Below, piece after piece: positions 1-6,932 of a DNA stretch of 7,530 nucleotides; the first letter of the stretch is position 1, and each line of letters begins with the position of its first letter. A program made the translations under genes and the position numbers. The DNA comes from Sphingomonadaceae bacterium (GTDB lineage: Bacteria > Pseudomonadota > Alphaproteobacteria > Sphingomonadales > Sphingomonadaceae): NCBI GenBank assembly GCA_009923795.1, contig RFSU01000118.1, positions 1 to 7,530 of the forward strand, written 5' to 3'. Below the pieces are notes generated by a model. The model had not been told where the DNA came from and searched no databases. It saw nothing but the letters and a program-made list of their open reading frames with translations.

Positions 1-112
1 ATTCGACGAAGAGGCCGAGATATGACCCGCTCCCGCGCAGTTTGACGTAGGACGACAGCTTCGATCCATCGGTCCGGGTGCCGATCCCGATACCGGGTTC
101 TAGATGCAACAT
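1..112 (-). CDS. Possible 5' part of an unidentified protein, cut by the window edge
   Basis: Reading leftwards from an ATG at 112-110, the minus strand stays open to the window edge for 37 codons. About 73% of those codons end in G or C, as expected for a real gene in this genome. An AAGG sequence lies about ten bases upstream of the ATG and could be a ribosome binding site; an in-frame TAG lies 30 bases upstream of the ATG. The visible peptide begins MLHLEPGIGIGTRTDG and continues with alternating polar and hydrophobic residues (SSYVKLRGSGSYLGLFVE). That pattern would suit beta strands, but I recognise no family and see no signal peptide. The start is uncertain, and the fragment could be a displaced or decayed gene piece. 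The opposite strand also has a short open stretch ending in TGA at 23-25 (FDEEAEI), so the coding strand is not settled. Confidence 0.3.
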   Translation of the reverse strand, partial: MLHLEPGIGIGTRTDGSKLSSYVKLRGSGSYLGLFVE

Positions 113-182
113 AACACGACGCCTTACGATGCAGCCCTATGGGTTTGGTTTTCAGTTATAAAATGCTGGTGAAGTCACCAAG

Positions 183-202
183 AAAACTGCGGCATGGCCG
201 CA
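183..202 (-). terminator. Weak terminator-like hairpin
   Basis: TGCGGC at 188-193 pairs perfectly with GCCGCA at 197-202 around a three-base loop. On the minus strand the hairpin is followed by GTTTTCTT, which resembles a short intrinsic terminator. It lies about 205 bases beyond the tRNA-Ser 3' end and about 70 bases before the possible gene at the left edge, so it could end the tRNA transcript. The U-tract is short and broken by a C, and the stem is only 6 bp, so function is uncertain. Confidence 0.35.
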
Positions 203-237
203 ATTGCCTAACTCCCTGCAAATTTGCGAATTTTAGA

Positions 238-265
238 GCGCCAACCTTTTTGTCGAGGTTGGCGC
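238..265. repeat. Perfect 10-bp inverted repeat (stem-loop)
   Basis: GCGCCAACCT at 238-247 is the exact reverse complement of AGGTTGGCGC at 256-265, with an eight-base loop (TTTTGTCG). The stem is GC-rich and should be stable in RNA. Neither strand has a proper T-tract after it: the plus strand continues GAAAGGAG and the minus strand TCTAAAATT. It is therefore not a standard intrinsic terminator. It may be an RNA 3'-end or processing structure downstream of tRNA-Ser, a protein-binding palindrome or a small dispersed repeat. Confidence 0.6.
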
Positions 266-407
266 GAAAGGAGACAAACCCGGGTTGGAGACTCAAACCG
301 CCTTCAAGCCCCAGTCTCTAAGGTTTGCGACACATCCTGAAAACCGTGCGAAAGCTGGGGTTTTGACGCCAAAGGGCAGAGGAATATGCGTTTCGCAACA
401 AGCCAAC

Positions 408-497
408 TGGCGGACAGGGTGGGATTCGAACCCACGGTGGGCTTGCACCCACGCTGGTTTTCAAGACCAGAGCCTTAAACCACTCGGCCACCTGTCC
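408..497 (-). tRNA. tRNA-Ser (anticodon UGA), CCA encoded
   Basis: The minus strand folds into a complete class II tRNA. The acceptor stem GGACAGG pairs with CCTGTCC, followed by discriminator G and an encoded CCA at 410-408. The D-arm follows the usual GCCGAGTGGTTTAAGGC pattern. The anticodon stem CTGGT/ACCAG encloses the loop CTTGAAA, with TGA as anticodon (complement of 461-463). A long variable arm (GTGGG/CCCAC) identifies it as a serine-type tRNA, and the T-arm GTGGG-TTCGAAT-CCCAC is canonical. It decodes UCA and, through wobble, other UCN codons. It is transcribed divergently from the lytic transglycosylase gene. Confidence 0.97.
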
Positions 498-510
498 GCG
501 CTGAGGGGCG

Positions 511-539
511 CTTTAGCCTCGGGTCGGCCTGACGTGCAA
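511..539 (-). promoter_or_regulatory. Probable promoter of tRNA-Ser
   Basis: On the minus strand, TTGCAC (539-534) and CTAAAG (516-511) are separated by exactly 17 bases and resemble -35 and -10 hexamers of a housekeeping sigma factor. The -10 ends 13 bases before the first base of the tRNA, leaving a short leader as expected for a tRNA gene. The -10 is a poor match to TATAAT, which is common in alphaproteobacteria. The element sits in the 95-base gap shared with the divergent plus-strand gene. Confidence 0.45.
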
Positions 540-592
540 GAGCTTCGACGAGGCGGGTTGCAATCAATGGCCAATCTGCCACTTTGCGCCCC

Positions 593-1666
593 ATGCGTCG
601 CGCCTTGTTACGATCCCTGAATTTGACGGCTCTTGCCCTGGCCACGGCCTGCCTTCCGTCGAGCAGCGGCATCGGCACAGCAGCCTTTGCGCAAAGCGAT
701 GTGCAGGATGCAGCCTTTACGGCGTTTCGCGGGGTGCTTCGAGAGGCAGGGGCGCGCCAAGGCATATCGCAGGCGACACTCAACAGCGTCATCCCGACCC
801 TTGTATTCCTGCCGCGTGTCATCACACTTGATCGCTCTCAGCCGGGCGGGGCGATAAATGCGCCCATCCCGAAATTCGCGCCGTATCGCGCCCGCCATGT
901 TGATAGCGCCCGGATCAGCCGGGGGCGGGCCCATTATGCGGAACTGCGGCCTTTGCTTGAGCGGGTAGAGCGGGAAACCGGCGTTCCCGAAGAAATGATG
1001 CTCGCCATTTATGGGCATGAAACCAATTATGGCGCCTATACGGGCAATTTTGATCTGCTGAATGCGTTGGCAAGCTTGGCGTTTGAAGGACGCAGGCGAG
1101 ATTTGTTTATGCAAGAATTCTTGGCTGCTTTGCGCATGATGGATCGGGGCACGCCGCGCCGCCAATTGCGCGGCAGTTGGGCTGGGGCAACCGGGTATCC
1201 GCAGTTTTTGCCGTCCGTCTATTTACGCGTGGCGCGCGACGGCGATGGCGATGGCCGCGCTGACATTTGGAAGAGTGAAGCCGATGCTCTTGCCTCCATC
1301 GCCAATTATTTCGTGCGCGCAGGCTGGCGGCCTGGTGTTGCTTGGGGCGTAGCGGCCTCTGTGCCGAATGGGCTGGATTGGTCCGCGCTAGAAACCCGCA
1401 CCGTTGCGCCGCGCTGCCCGCGTGTCTTGAGCAGGCATAGCCAGTGGCGCACCATCGCCGAATGGCGCAGCCTTGGGGTGATGCAGCAACAACGCGTTTT
1501 GCGGGACTCGCAATTGGCGTTTTTGTTTCAGCCAGACGGGCCGGGGACGCCCGCTTGGTTGCTGACAGAGAATTACAGGGTGATCCTCGATTATAATTGT
1601 AGCAATTTTTACGCCCTGTCGGTTGGCTTGCTGGCCGATGAGATTGTTCGTCCCCGTGCGGATTAG
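593..1666 (+). CDS. MltB-family lytic murein transglycosylase, exported
   Basis: This enzyme cleaves the MurNAc-GlcNAc bond of peptidoglycan without water, leaving 1,6-anhydro-MurNAc ends, and acts in the periplasm during wall remodelling. From the ATG at 593 the protein has 357 residues. A basic, hydrophobic N-terminus ends in AFA-Q (cleavage after about residue 33) and looks like a Sec signal peptide. Cys20 sits in ATAC, a poor lipobox, so a lipoprotein is possible but less likely. The catalytic glutamate is Glu143 in HETNYG (142-147). The family signature AGATGYPQFLPS spans 197-208, followed by an acidic DGDGDGRADIW segment at 216-226. The C-terminus (ENYRVILDYNCSNFYALSVG) is the usual end of the catalytic domain; no peptidoglycan-binding domain follows. 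A TTG three codons earlier (584) is in frame, but ATG gives a more normal signal peptide. No clear Shine-Dalgarno precedes either start. Confidence 0.93.
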   Translation: MRRALLRSLNLTALALATACLPSSSGIGTAAFAQSDVQDAAFTAFRGVLREAGARQGISQATLNSVIPTLVFLPRVITLDRSQPGGAINAPIPKFAPYRARHVDSARISRGRAHYAELRPLLERVERETGVPEEMMLAIYGHETNYGAYTGNFDLLNALASLAFEGRRRDLFMQEFLAALRMMDRGTPRRQLRGSWAGATGYPQFLPSVYLRVARDGDGDGRADIWKSEADALASIANYFVRAGWRPGVAWGVAASVPNGLDWSALETRTVAPRCPRVLSRHSQWRTIAEWRSLGVMQQQRVLRDSQLAFLFQPDGPGTPAWLLTENYRVILDYNCSNFYALSVGLLADEIVRPRAD

Positions 1667-1756
1667 GTGCTAGAGCGGTTGGATGCTTGGCCCTCTTGGG
1701 AGCAGCGGCTATCGAAGCGAAGCATCACGCGCTGAGTCGCACATCGGGAAAAGTTC

Positions 1757-2929
1757 ATGAAACCAATTCTTTACGCCGCCGCCCTTGCATCGTCTGTGGC
1801 TTTTCCTGCTTTGGCCAAGGCTCCTCCGTTTGAGACGACAGCGCCGGTCGCCTATCTTGTCGACCTCTCTTCCGGCGCGATCCTCTATGCCAAAGATGCG
1901 GATCGCCGGATGCCACCTGCCTCAATGGCGAAGATGATGACGACCCATATCGTGTTCGACATGATCAAAAAGGGGGAGCTCAAGCTCGATCAGAAATTCA
2001 CGGTGCGCCCTGAAACTTGGCAGAAATGGCATGGCCCGCAGGCGGGATCGACCATGTTCTTATCTCCCGGAGAGCAAGTCAGCGTCGAAAACCTGTTGCA
2101 CGGCGTTGTCACGCTCAGCGGCAATGACGCCTGCGTTGTGTTGGCGGAAGGGATATCAGGAACAGAAGAAGCCTTTGTCGCCCGCATGAATGCCGAGGCC
2201 AAGCGCATGGGCATGACGAACAGCCAGTTCGGCACATCCAATGGCTGGCCGGATGCAGGGCGCACTTTTGTCACGGCGAAGGATCTGGCGACACTCGCCG
2301 TGTCCTCGGTGCGGGATTATCCCGACCTTTATCGTAAGTTCTACCAGCAGAAGGAATTTAGCTGGGGCAAGACTATGGGCAAGGGGGATGCCATTGTTCA
2401 GGCGAACCGCAACCCCATTCTCGGCCGTATCGCGGGCGCCGACGGCTTGAAAACCGGGCATACGGAGGAAGCTGGCTATGGCTTTACGGGGTCTGCGGAG
2501 CAAAATGGCCGCCGGTTGGTGATGGTCGTCGCCGGTCTCGATAGTTTCAACGCCCGGATTACTGAATCCGTGAAGTTCATGGATTGGGGATTCAAAGCCT
2601 GGGCCAGTAAGCCGCTCTTTGTCAAAGGTGCACAAGTTGATTTGGCCAAGGTGAAAGGTGGCGCGGAGTCTAAAGTCCCCCTAGTCGCGCAGCAGGCCAT
2701 TGGCATCACCTATCCAGCCGGGATGGGGGCGCCTAAATATACGACGAAAGTCGTTTATGCGGGCGATGTTGTCGCCCCCATCAAAGCCGGGCAGTATATT
2801 GCCGATCTGGTGATCTCCACCTCTGGGTTGCCGGCATCGACGGTTCCGCTGGTTGCGGGCGCAAATGTGGAAGAGGCTGGCTTTTTCCGGGGCATTTGGC
2901 TCGCCATTATTGGGCTGTTTGGGTTTTAA
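1757..2929 (+). CDS. D-alanyl-D-alanine carboxypeptidase, PBP5 family (peptidase S11)
   Basis: This low-molecular-weight penicillin-binding protein removes the terminal D-alanine of peptidoglycan pentapeptides, which limits cross-linking in the periplasm. The 390-residue product starts with a signal peptide (residues 1-20, cleavage after PALA). It carries all three active-site motifs: S56-M-A-K59 with the nucleophilic serine, SGN at 121-123 and KTG at 232-234. The region after about residue 270 fits the beta-rich C-terminal domain of the PBP5 group. The last 18 residues (FFRGIWLAIIGLFGF) are hydrophobic to amphipathic and probably anchor it to the outer face of the inner membrane. GGGAA at 1746-1750, six bases before the ATG, is a good ribosome binding site. 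It is the first gene of the closely packed run, and tmk starts three bases after its stop. I leave the symbol blank because dacA, dacC and dacF cannot be told apart here. Confidence 0.95.
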   Translation: MKPILYAAALASSVAFPALAKAPPFETTAPVAYLVDLSSGAILYAKDADRRMPPASMAKMMTTHIVFDMIKKGELKLDQKFTVRPETWQKWHGPQAGSTMFLSPGEQVSVENLLHGVVTLSGNDACVVLAEGISGTEEAFVARMNAEAKRMGMTNSQFGTSNGWPDAGRTFVTAKDLATLAVSSVRDYPDLYRKFYQQKEFSWGKTMGKGDAIVQANRNPILGRIAGADGLKTGHTEEAGYGFTGSAEQNGRRLVMVVAGLDSFNARITESVKFMDWGFKAWASKPLFVKGAQVDLAKVKGGAESKVPLVAQQAIGITYPAGMGAPKYTTKVVYAGDVVAPIKAGQYIADLVISTSGLPASTVPLVAGANVEEAGFFRGIWLAIIGLFGF

Positions 2930-2932
2930 GCG

Positions 2933-3556
2933 ATGACGCAGGGCCGCTTCATAACGCTGGAAGGGGGGGAAGGCGCTGGGAAATCCACGCAGCTCCACCT
3001 GCTCGCAGAGGCTCTGCGCGCCCAAGGAAAGACCGTTATCACAACGCGGGAACCGGGCGGCACGGAAGGCGCAGAGGCCATTCGCGGCCTTTTGCTCACA
3101 GGCGGGCAAGATCGTTGGAATGATGCGACCGAAGCTCTCCTATTTGCGGCGGCGCGTGCAGATCATGTGGCAAAGCTCATCCGTCCGGCGCTGGCGCGCG
3201 GCGACTGGGTGGTGTGTGATCGGTTCATAGATTCGACGCGCGCGTATCAAGGCGGGGCAGGGGGCCTGTCTGACGCAGACATCTTGGCGCTGCATCGCGT
3301 CGGCGCTGGGGGATTATTGCCAGATCGCACATTGCTGCTCGATCTATCGGTGGAGGAAGGGGCGCGGCGGGCAGAGGCGCGCTCTGCAACGGCCGACCGA
3401 ATGGGCGCTAAGGACCGCGGTTATTATCTGCGGGTGGCCGATCGATTCCGCGCCATTGCCGCCGAAGAGCCTGCGCGTTTCCGTGTGATCGATGCGGCCG
3501 GGAGCCCTTCGGACGTCTCCACCCGGATCATGTCCGCCTTGGGTGATCTCCTGTGA
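2933..3556 (+). CDS. tmk: Thymidylate kinase (dTMP kinase)
   Basis: This cytoplasmic enzyme phosphorylates dTMP to dTDP with ATP, an essential step in dTTP supply. The length, 207 residues, is normal. The P-loop GGEGAGKST is at 11-19, with Glu13 inside it. REPGGT at 39-44 and the DRF motif at 96-98 followed by IDSTRAYQG are the substrate-binding signatures. The lid region lies around TADRMGAKDRGYYLRVADRF, with the arginines typical of the family. The ATG at 2933 follows the carboxypeptidase stop by three bases, and no strong ribosome binding site is seen, so translation is probably coupled. Its stop overlaps the next start by four bases (GTGA, 3553-3556). Confidence 0.97.
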   Translation: MTQGRFITLEGGEGAGKSTQLHLLAEALRAQGKTVITTREPGGTEGAEAIRGLLLTGGQDRWNDATEALLFAAARADHVAKLIRPALARGDWVVCDRFIDSTRAYQGGAGGLSDADILALHRVGAGGLLPDRTLLLDLSVEEGARRAEARSATADRMGAKDRGYYLRVADRFRAIAAEEPARFRVIDAAGSPSDVSTRIMSALGDLL

Positions 3557-4581
3557 CGCGCATCATTGGCCATGAGGAGCCGATATCGGCCTTTCGGGCC
3601 GCCATGCACAGCGGGCGACTGCACCATGCTTGGCTGCTGACCGGCCCCGAAGGTGTTGGCAAGGCGCTGACGGCGCTGCAATTGGCGCGAAGGCTGCTGG
3701 CCGAGGGCATGGGCCTGTCGCCGGATACACCCGGGATTGATGTGCCTTTTGCTCATCCCGCCGCGAAGTTGCTCGATGCTTGGAGCCATCCCGATTTTGC
3801 TTTGCTCGATCGACTGCCCAAGGATGACAAACTTGTCGCCAATAAGCCGCGCCAAGACTGGTCCGCTGATGAGGAGCGCGCACGCAGCATTCGCGTCGAT
3901 CAGGTGCGGGCGCTCAACCCGCTCTTTGCCACTGCGCCATCCATGTCACCGCGGCGCATTGTTGTCATTGATGAGGCGGAAACTCTTGAGGTGAGTGCCG
4001 CCAACGCCCTGCTGAAGCGGCTTGAGGAGCCGCCAGCGGGCACGGTCTTCCTGCTTGTTGCGCATAGCGCGGGGCGTCTCTTGCCAACGATCCGGTCACG
4101 CTGCCGCGTGCTGCGCTTTGGCGCGCTCAGCGATATGGATGTTGCCACTATCTTGCGCAGCCAAGTCCCCGATGCAGACCCAGAGGAAATTGCGTCTCTC
4201 GTCGCAGTTGGGGAAGGATCACCCGGTCGGGCTTTGCGCTTTGAAGGCCTCGACATTGCCAGCATTGATGCGGCGCTTACGAAACTTGTGCGCGAAGGAG
4301 ATGCGCAAAATGCCAGCCGGCTTGCCTTGGCCCAGCAATTGAGCGGGAAGGGCGCACAGGCCCGCTATGAGGCATTTCTACAACGCGCGCCGGCTTTCCT
4401 TGCCGAACAGGTCCGGCAGCGGACAGGGGATGCACTGGGGCTCGCATTGTCGCATTGGGAACAGGCACGGCTTTTGGCCGCACAGGCGGTTTCGACCTCG
4501 CTTGATCCGCAAAATGTGGTGTTCACCCTTGCCGGACATGTCGCGGCGCTTGCTCCCGGCGGAGCATCCGCTAAAGCCTGA
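3553..4581 (+). CDS. holB: DNA polymerase III subunit delta' (clamp-loader subunit)
   Basis: Delta' is the stator of the clamp loader, which opens the beta sliding clamp and places it on primed DNA. The 342-residue product has an N-terminal AAA+ fold. A Walker A-like motif GPEGVGKA is at 31-38, a Walker B-like VVIDEAE at 137-143, LLKRLEEPP ends at 161, and the SRC motif is at 182-184. The Walker A ends in Ala where ATP-binding relatives have Ser or Thr, so it may not hydrolyse ATP, in line with delta' being an inactive AAA+ subunit. The 60 residues after the P-loop contain no cysteine, so the four-cysteine zinc module of many clamp-loader subunits is absent. The C-terminal 150 residues are alpha-helical and divergent, as usual. 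The start is GTG, inside the tmk stop. The tmk-holB pairing is common in bacteria and supports the call. Confidence 0.94.
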   Translation: MTRIIGHEEPISAFRAAMHSGRLHHAWLLTGPEGVGKALTALQLARRLLAEGMGLSPDTPGIDVPFAHPAAKLLDAWSHPDFALLDRLPKDDKLVANKPRQDWSADEERARSIRVDQVRALNPLFATAPSMSPRRIVVIDEAETLEVSAANALLKRLEEPPAGTVFLLVAHSAGRLLPTIRSRCRVLRFGALSDMDVATILRSQVPDADPEEIASLVAVGEGSPGRALRFEGLDIASIDAALTKLVREGDAQNASRLALAQQLSGKGAQARYEAFLQRAPAFLAEQVRQRTGDALGLALSHWEQARLLAAQAVSTSLDPQNVVFTLAGHVAALAPGGASAKA

Positions 4582-4584
4582 CCC

Positions 4585-6153
4585 ATGTCTGGTGAACCTT
4601 TCTACATTACAACCGCCATTGCCTATCCCAATGGTCGTCCGCATATTGGCCACGCCTATGAGGCGATTGCCACCGACGCGATTGCCAGGTTTCAGCGCCT
4701 GATGGGCCGCGATGTTCGTCTCGTCACCGGAACGGACGAACATGGTCTGAAGATGGTGCAGACCGCACGACAAGCGGGGCGAGACACACTCGAATTCGCA
4801 GATGAAATGTCGCAGTATTTCAAAGAGATGTGCGATCTTCTGAATATCTCATATGATCGTTTCTGCCGCACCACCGAAAGCGACCATAAAAAGGCCAGCA
4901 CCGCGCTTTGGGAGGCGATGGCCGCGAACGATGATCTCTATCTTGATCGTTATGAAGGCTGGTATTCGGTTCGCGATGAAGCCTTTTATGACGAAAGCGA
5001 GCTGGTGGATGGGGAAGGGGGCCAACGCTTCTCTCCTCAGGGAACACCCGTTGAGTGGACAAAGGAAGAAACTTGGTTCTTCCGCCTGTCCAAATATCAA
5101 GAGCCGCTGCTGGCGCTTTACCGCGATCATCCCGATTTTATTCGCCCGGAAAGCCGCAGAAATGAGGTTCTTCGTTTTGTCGAAGGCGGCCTGAAAGATC
5201 TCAGCGTGTCACGCACCAGCTTTGATTGGGGCGTGCCGGTTCCGGGATCACCCGGCCATGTCATGTATGTCTGGGTCGATGCGCTCACCACCTATATGAC
5301 CGGCATTGGCTATCCCGACAAAACAGGCGATTTCAGCCGCTACTGGCCGGCAGATGTGCATATTATCGGGAAAGATATTGTCCGTTTTCACACGGTCTAT
5401 TGGCCTGCATTTTTGATGTCTGCCAATTTGCCGCTGCCCAAACAGGTTTTCGGGCATGGCTTCCTGCTGAGCCGTGGCGAGAAGATGTCAAAATCTCTCG
5501 GGAATGTTGTTGATCCCGTTGAATTGGCGAATATGTTTGGTGTGGATGCGCTGCGCTATTTCTTCCTGCGTGAAGTCAGCTTTGGTCAGGATGGCAGCTA
5601 TAGTGCCGAGGCCATTGTCACCCGCGTAAATGCGGAGCTTGCCAACAGCTACGGTAATCTTGCGCAGCGAACATTGTCATTTATATTCAAGAATTTAAAT
5701 GGCATTCTACCACTTGAAGGTGAAGAAACGGCGGACGATATAGCTTTGTTGGCATTGGTCAACGACGCATGCGCCAATGATGTTCCGCGCGAATTTGCGG
5801 CCTTTGCCTTTTCACAGGGCATAGAAGCCTGGATGCGCGCCGTCTTTGCTTGCAATCAATATATCGACGTCCAAGCCCCTTGGGCGCTGAAGAAAACCGA
5901 TCCTATCCGCATGGCAGCGGTCTTGCGAACATTGATCAAGGCTATTCGCGATCTTACGCTGGCAATACAGCCCGTTATTCCAGATTCAGCCGGCAAGATG
6001 CTCGATCAATTGGGAATACCGAAAAGTGGGCGCGATTATGCGGCGCTGGTGGATAAAGACTGGTATGATCGCTTGGCTGGAAGCGGCTTCAAATTTGACG
6101 CGCCAACGCCGCTCTTCCCGCGGCTCGAACTGCCGAAAGATGCAGCCGACTAA
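4585..6153 (+). CDS. metG: Methionine--tRNA ligase (methionyl-tRNA synthetase)
   Basis: This class I synthetase attaches methionine to initiator and elongator tRNA-Met in the cytoplasm. The 522-residue protein has the ATP-binding signature HIGH at 20-23 and KMSKS at 300-304. In the anticodon-binding helical domain, NLAQR at 358-362 and APW ending at W433 match the segments that read the CAU anticodon in E. coli MetRS. The connective domain (around GWYSVRDEAFYDESEL) contains no cysteine cluster, so this is a form without a zinc knob. It lacks the C-terminal EMAP-II-like dimerisation domain of longer MetRS, consistent with its length. The ATG lies three bases after the holB stop. Its TAA overlaps the tatD ATG by one base (TAATG). 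Confidence 0.97.
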   Translation: MSGEPFYITTAIAYPNGRPHIGHAYEAIATDAIARFQRLMGRDVRLVTGTDEHGLKMVQTARQAGRDTLEFADEMSQYFKEMCDLLNISYDRFCRTTESDHKKASTALWEAMAANDDLYLDRYEGWYSVRDEAFYDESELVDGEGGQRFSPQGTPVEWTKEETWFFRLSKYQEPLLALYRDHPDFIRPESRRNEVLRFVEGGLKDLSVSRTSFDWGVPVPGSPGHVMYVWVDALTTYMTGIGYPDKTGDFSRYWPADVHIIGKDIVRFHTVYWPAFLMSANLPLPKQVFGHGFLLSRGEKMSKSLGNVVDPVELANMFGVDALRYFFLREVSFGQDGSYSAEAIVTRVNAELANSYGNLAQRTLSFIFKNLNGILPLEGEETADDIALLALVNDACANDVPREFAAFAFSQGIEAWMRAVFACNQYIDVQAPWALKKTDPIRMAAVLRTLIKAIRDLTLAIQPVIPDSAGKMLDQLGIPKSGRDYAALVDKDWYDRLAGSGFKFDAPTPLFPRLELPKDAAD

Positions 6154-6932
6154 TGTTCGTCGATAGTCATTGCCACCTGAACTATAAGGGCCTGGTCGAA
6201 GATCAGGACGCGGTATTGGACCGCGCACGCGCCGCGGGCGTGTCTGCGATGCTCAACATCTCTACTCGGCACAGCGAATGGGATGCGATCATCGTAACGG
6301 CGCAGAAAAGCCCGAATATCTGGGCAACGGTCGGCATCCATCCCCATGAGGCCGATGCCCATCCCGACACTGACACAACAACCTTAATCGCGGCGGCATC
6401 CCATCCCAAGGTCGTTGGCATTGGGGAAACGGGGCTGGATTATTATTATGACCACAGCGACCGCGATCGGCAGCGCCACAGCTTTCGCACGCATATTGTA
6501 GCCGCTCGTGAGACGGGATTGCCGCTGATCGTTCACACCCGCGATGCTGAGGCCGATACGGCGGAGATATTACGCGAGGAAATGGGGAAGGGGGCCTATT
6601 CCGGCGTCATCCACTGCTTCACCGCAAGCTCAGAATTCGCCGATATCGCATTAGAATTAGGTCTTTTTATATCAATTTCTGGCATTGTAACGTTTAAGAA
6701 TGCCGCTGATTTACGGGAAACGGCGTCCCGCATCCCGGCGGACCGGCTTTTGATCGAGACAGACTCACCTTTTTTGGCGCCCGTTCCACATCGCGGAAAA
6801 AGCTGTGAGCCGGGCTTTGTTGCCGATACAGCACGATTTTTGGCGGATATTCGGGGTGTTAGCGTCGAAGATTTAGCGCACCAGACAAGTGCAAACTTCT
6901 ACACCTTGTTTTCAAAGGCACAGGCGCAATGA
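6153..6932 (+). CDS. tatD: TatD-family metal-dependent hydrolase (putative 3'-5' DNase)
   Basis: TatD proteins are cytoplasmic TIM-barrel hydrolases of the amidohydrolase superfamily. Characterised members are Mg-dependent DNases or exonucleases, but the role of this one is inferred only from family. The 259-residue product is standard length. The metal ligands are all visible: H6 and H8 in DSHCHL, E92 in GETGLDYYY, H128 in HTRDA, H154 in HCFTAS, and D204 in ETDSPFLAP. GIHPH at 61-65 is also conserved. The start overlaps the metG stop by one base and the stop overlaps the next ATG by four (ATGA), which implies translational coupling. A metG-tatD pair is widespread in bacteria. Some annotations would call this protein YcfH, the relative that accompanies tmk and holB in E. 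coli, so the symbol is a family label. Confidence 0.93.
   Translation: MFVDSHCHLNYKGLVEDQDAVLDRARAAGVSAMLNISTRHSEWDAIIVTAQKSPNIWATVGIHPHEADAHPDTDTTTLIAAASHPKVVGIGETGLDYYYDHSDRDRQRHSFRTHIVAARETGLPLIVHTRDAEADTAEILREEMGKGAYSGVIHCFTASSEFADIALELGLFISISGIVTFKNAADLRETASRIPADRLLIETDSPFLAPVPHRGKSCEPGFVADTARFLADIRGVSVEDLAHQTSANFYTLFSKAQAQ

Larger units (their letters stand above)
113..407. other. Intergenic region with stem-loops, no gene seen
   Basis: This 295-base stretch lies between the possible minus-strand gene at the left edge and the 3' end of tRNA-Ser. Its short open frames have no family resemblance, no ribosome binding site and no consistent codon bias. It contains two hairpins, described separately. 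A looser pairing also exists: CCCCAG at 309-314 can pair with CTGGGG at 355-360, with GGTTT at 322-326 facing AAACC at 342-346 inside it, followed by TTTT at 361-364. I saw no copy of the tRNA 3' end that would mark a prophage or island attachment site. Confidence 0.6.

Noticed and set aside
558..586. TTGCAA followed 17 bases later by ACTTTG as a promoter for the lytic transglycosylase
   Set aside because: The -10 candidate barely resembles the consensus and lies too close to the start codon to leave a leader.
285..620. 111-codon plus-strand frame running through the tRNA-Ser region
   Set aside because: It is translated across the complement of a structurally perfect tRNA and into the start of the next gene; not coding.
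608..1165. 185-codon open frame on the minus strand opposite the lytic transglycosylase
   Set aside because: It lies entirely opposite a gene with intact catalytic motifs, has no family resemblance, and is the kind of open antisense frame that GC-rich coding DNA commonly produces.
1682..1726. 7-bp inverted repeat (GATGCTT and AAGCATC) in the gap before the carboxypeptidase gene
   Set aside because: The loop is 31 bases and no T-tract follows, so I cannot call it a terminator or an operator; it could be chance.
2156..2635. 159-codon minus-strand frame opposite the D,D-carboxypeptidase gene
   Set aside because: Low-complexity, unrecognisable product fully opposite SGN- and KTG-containing coding sequence; a shadow frame.
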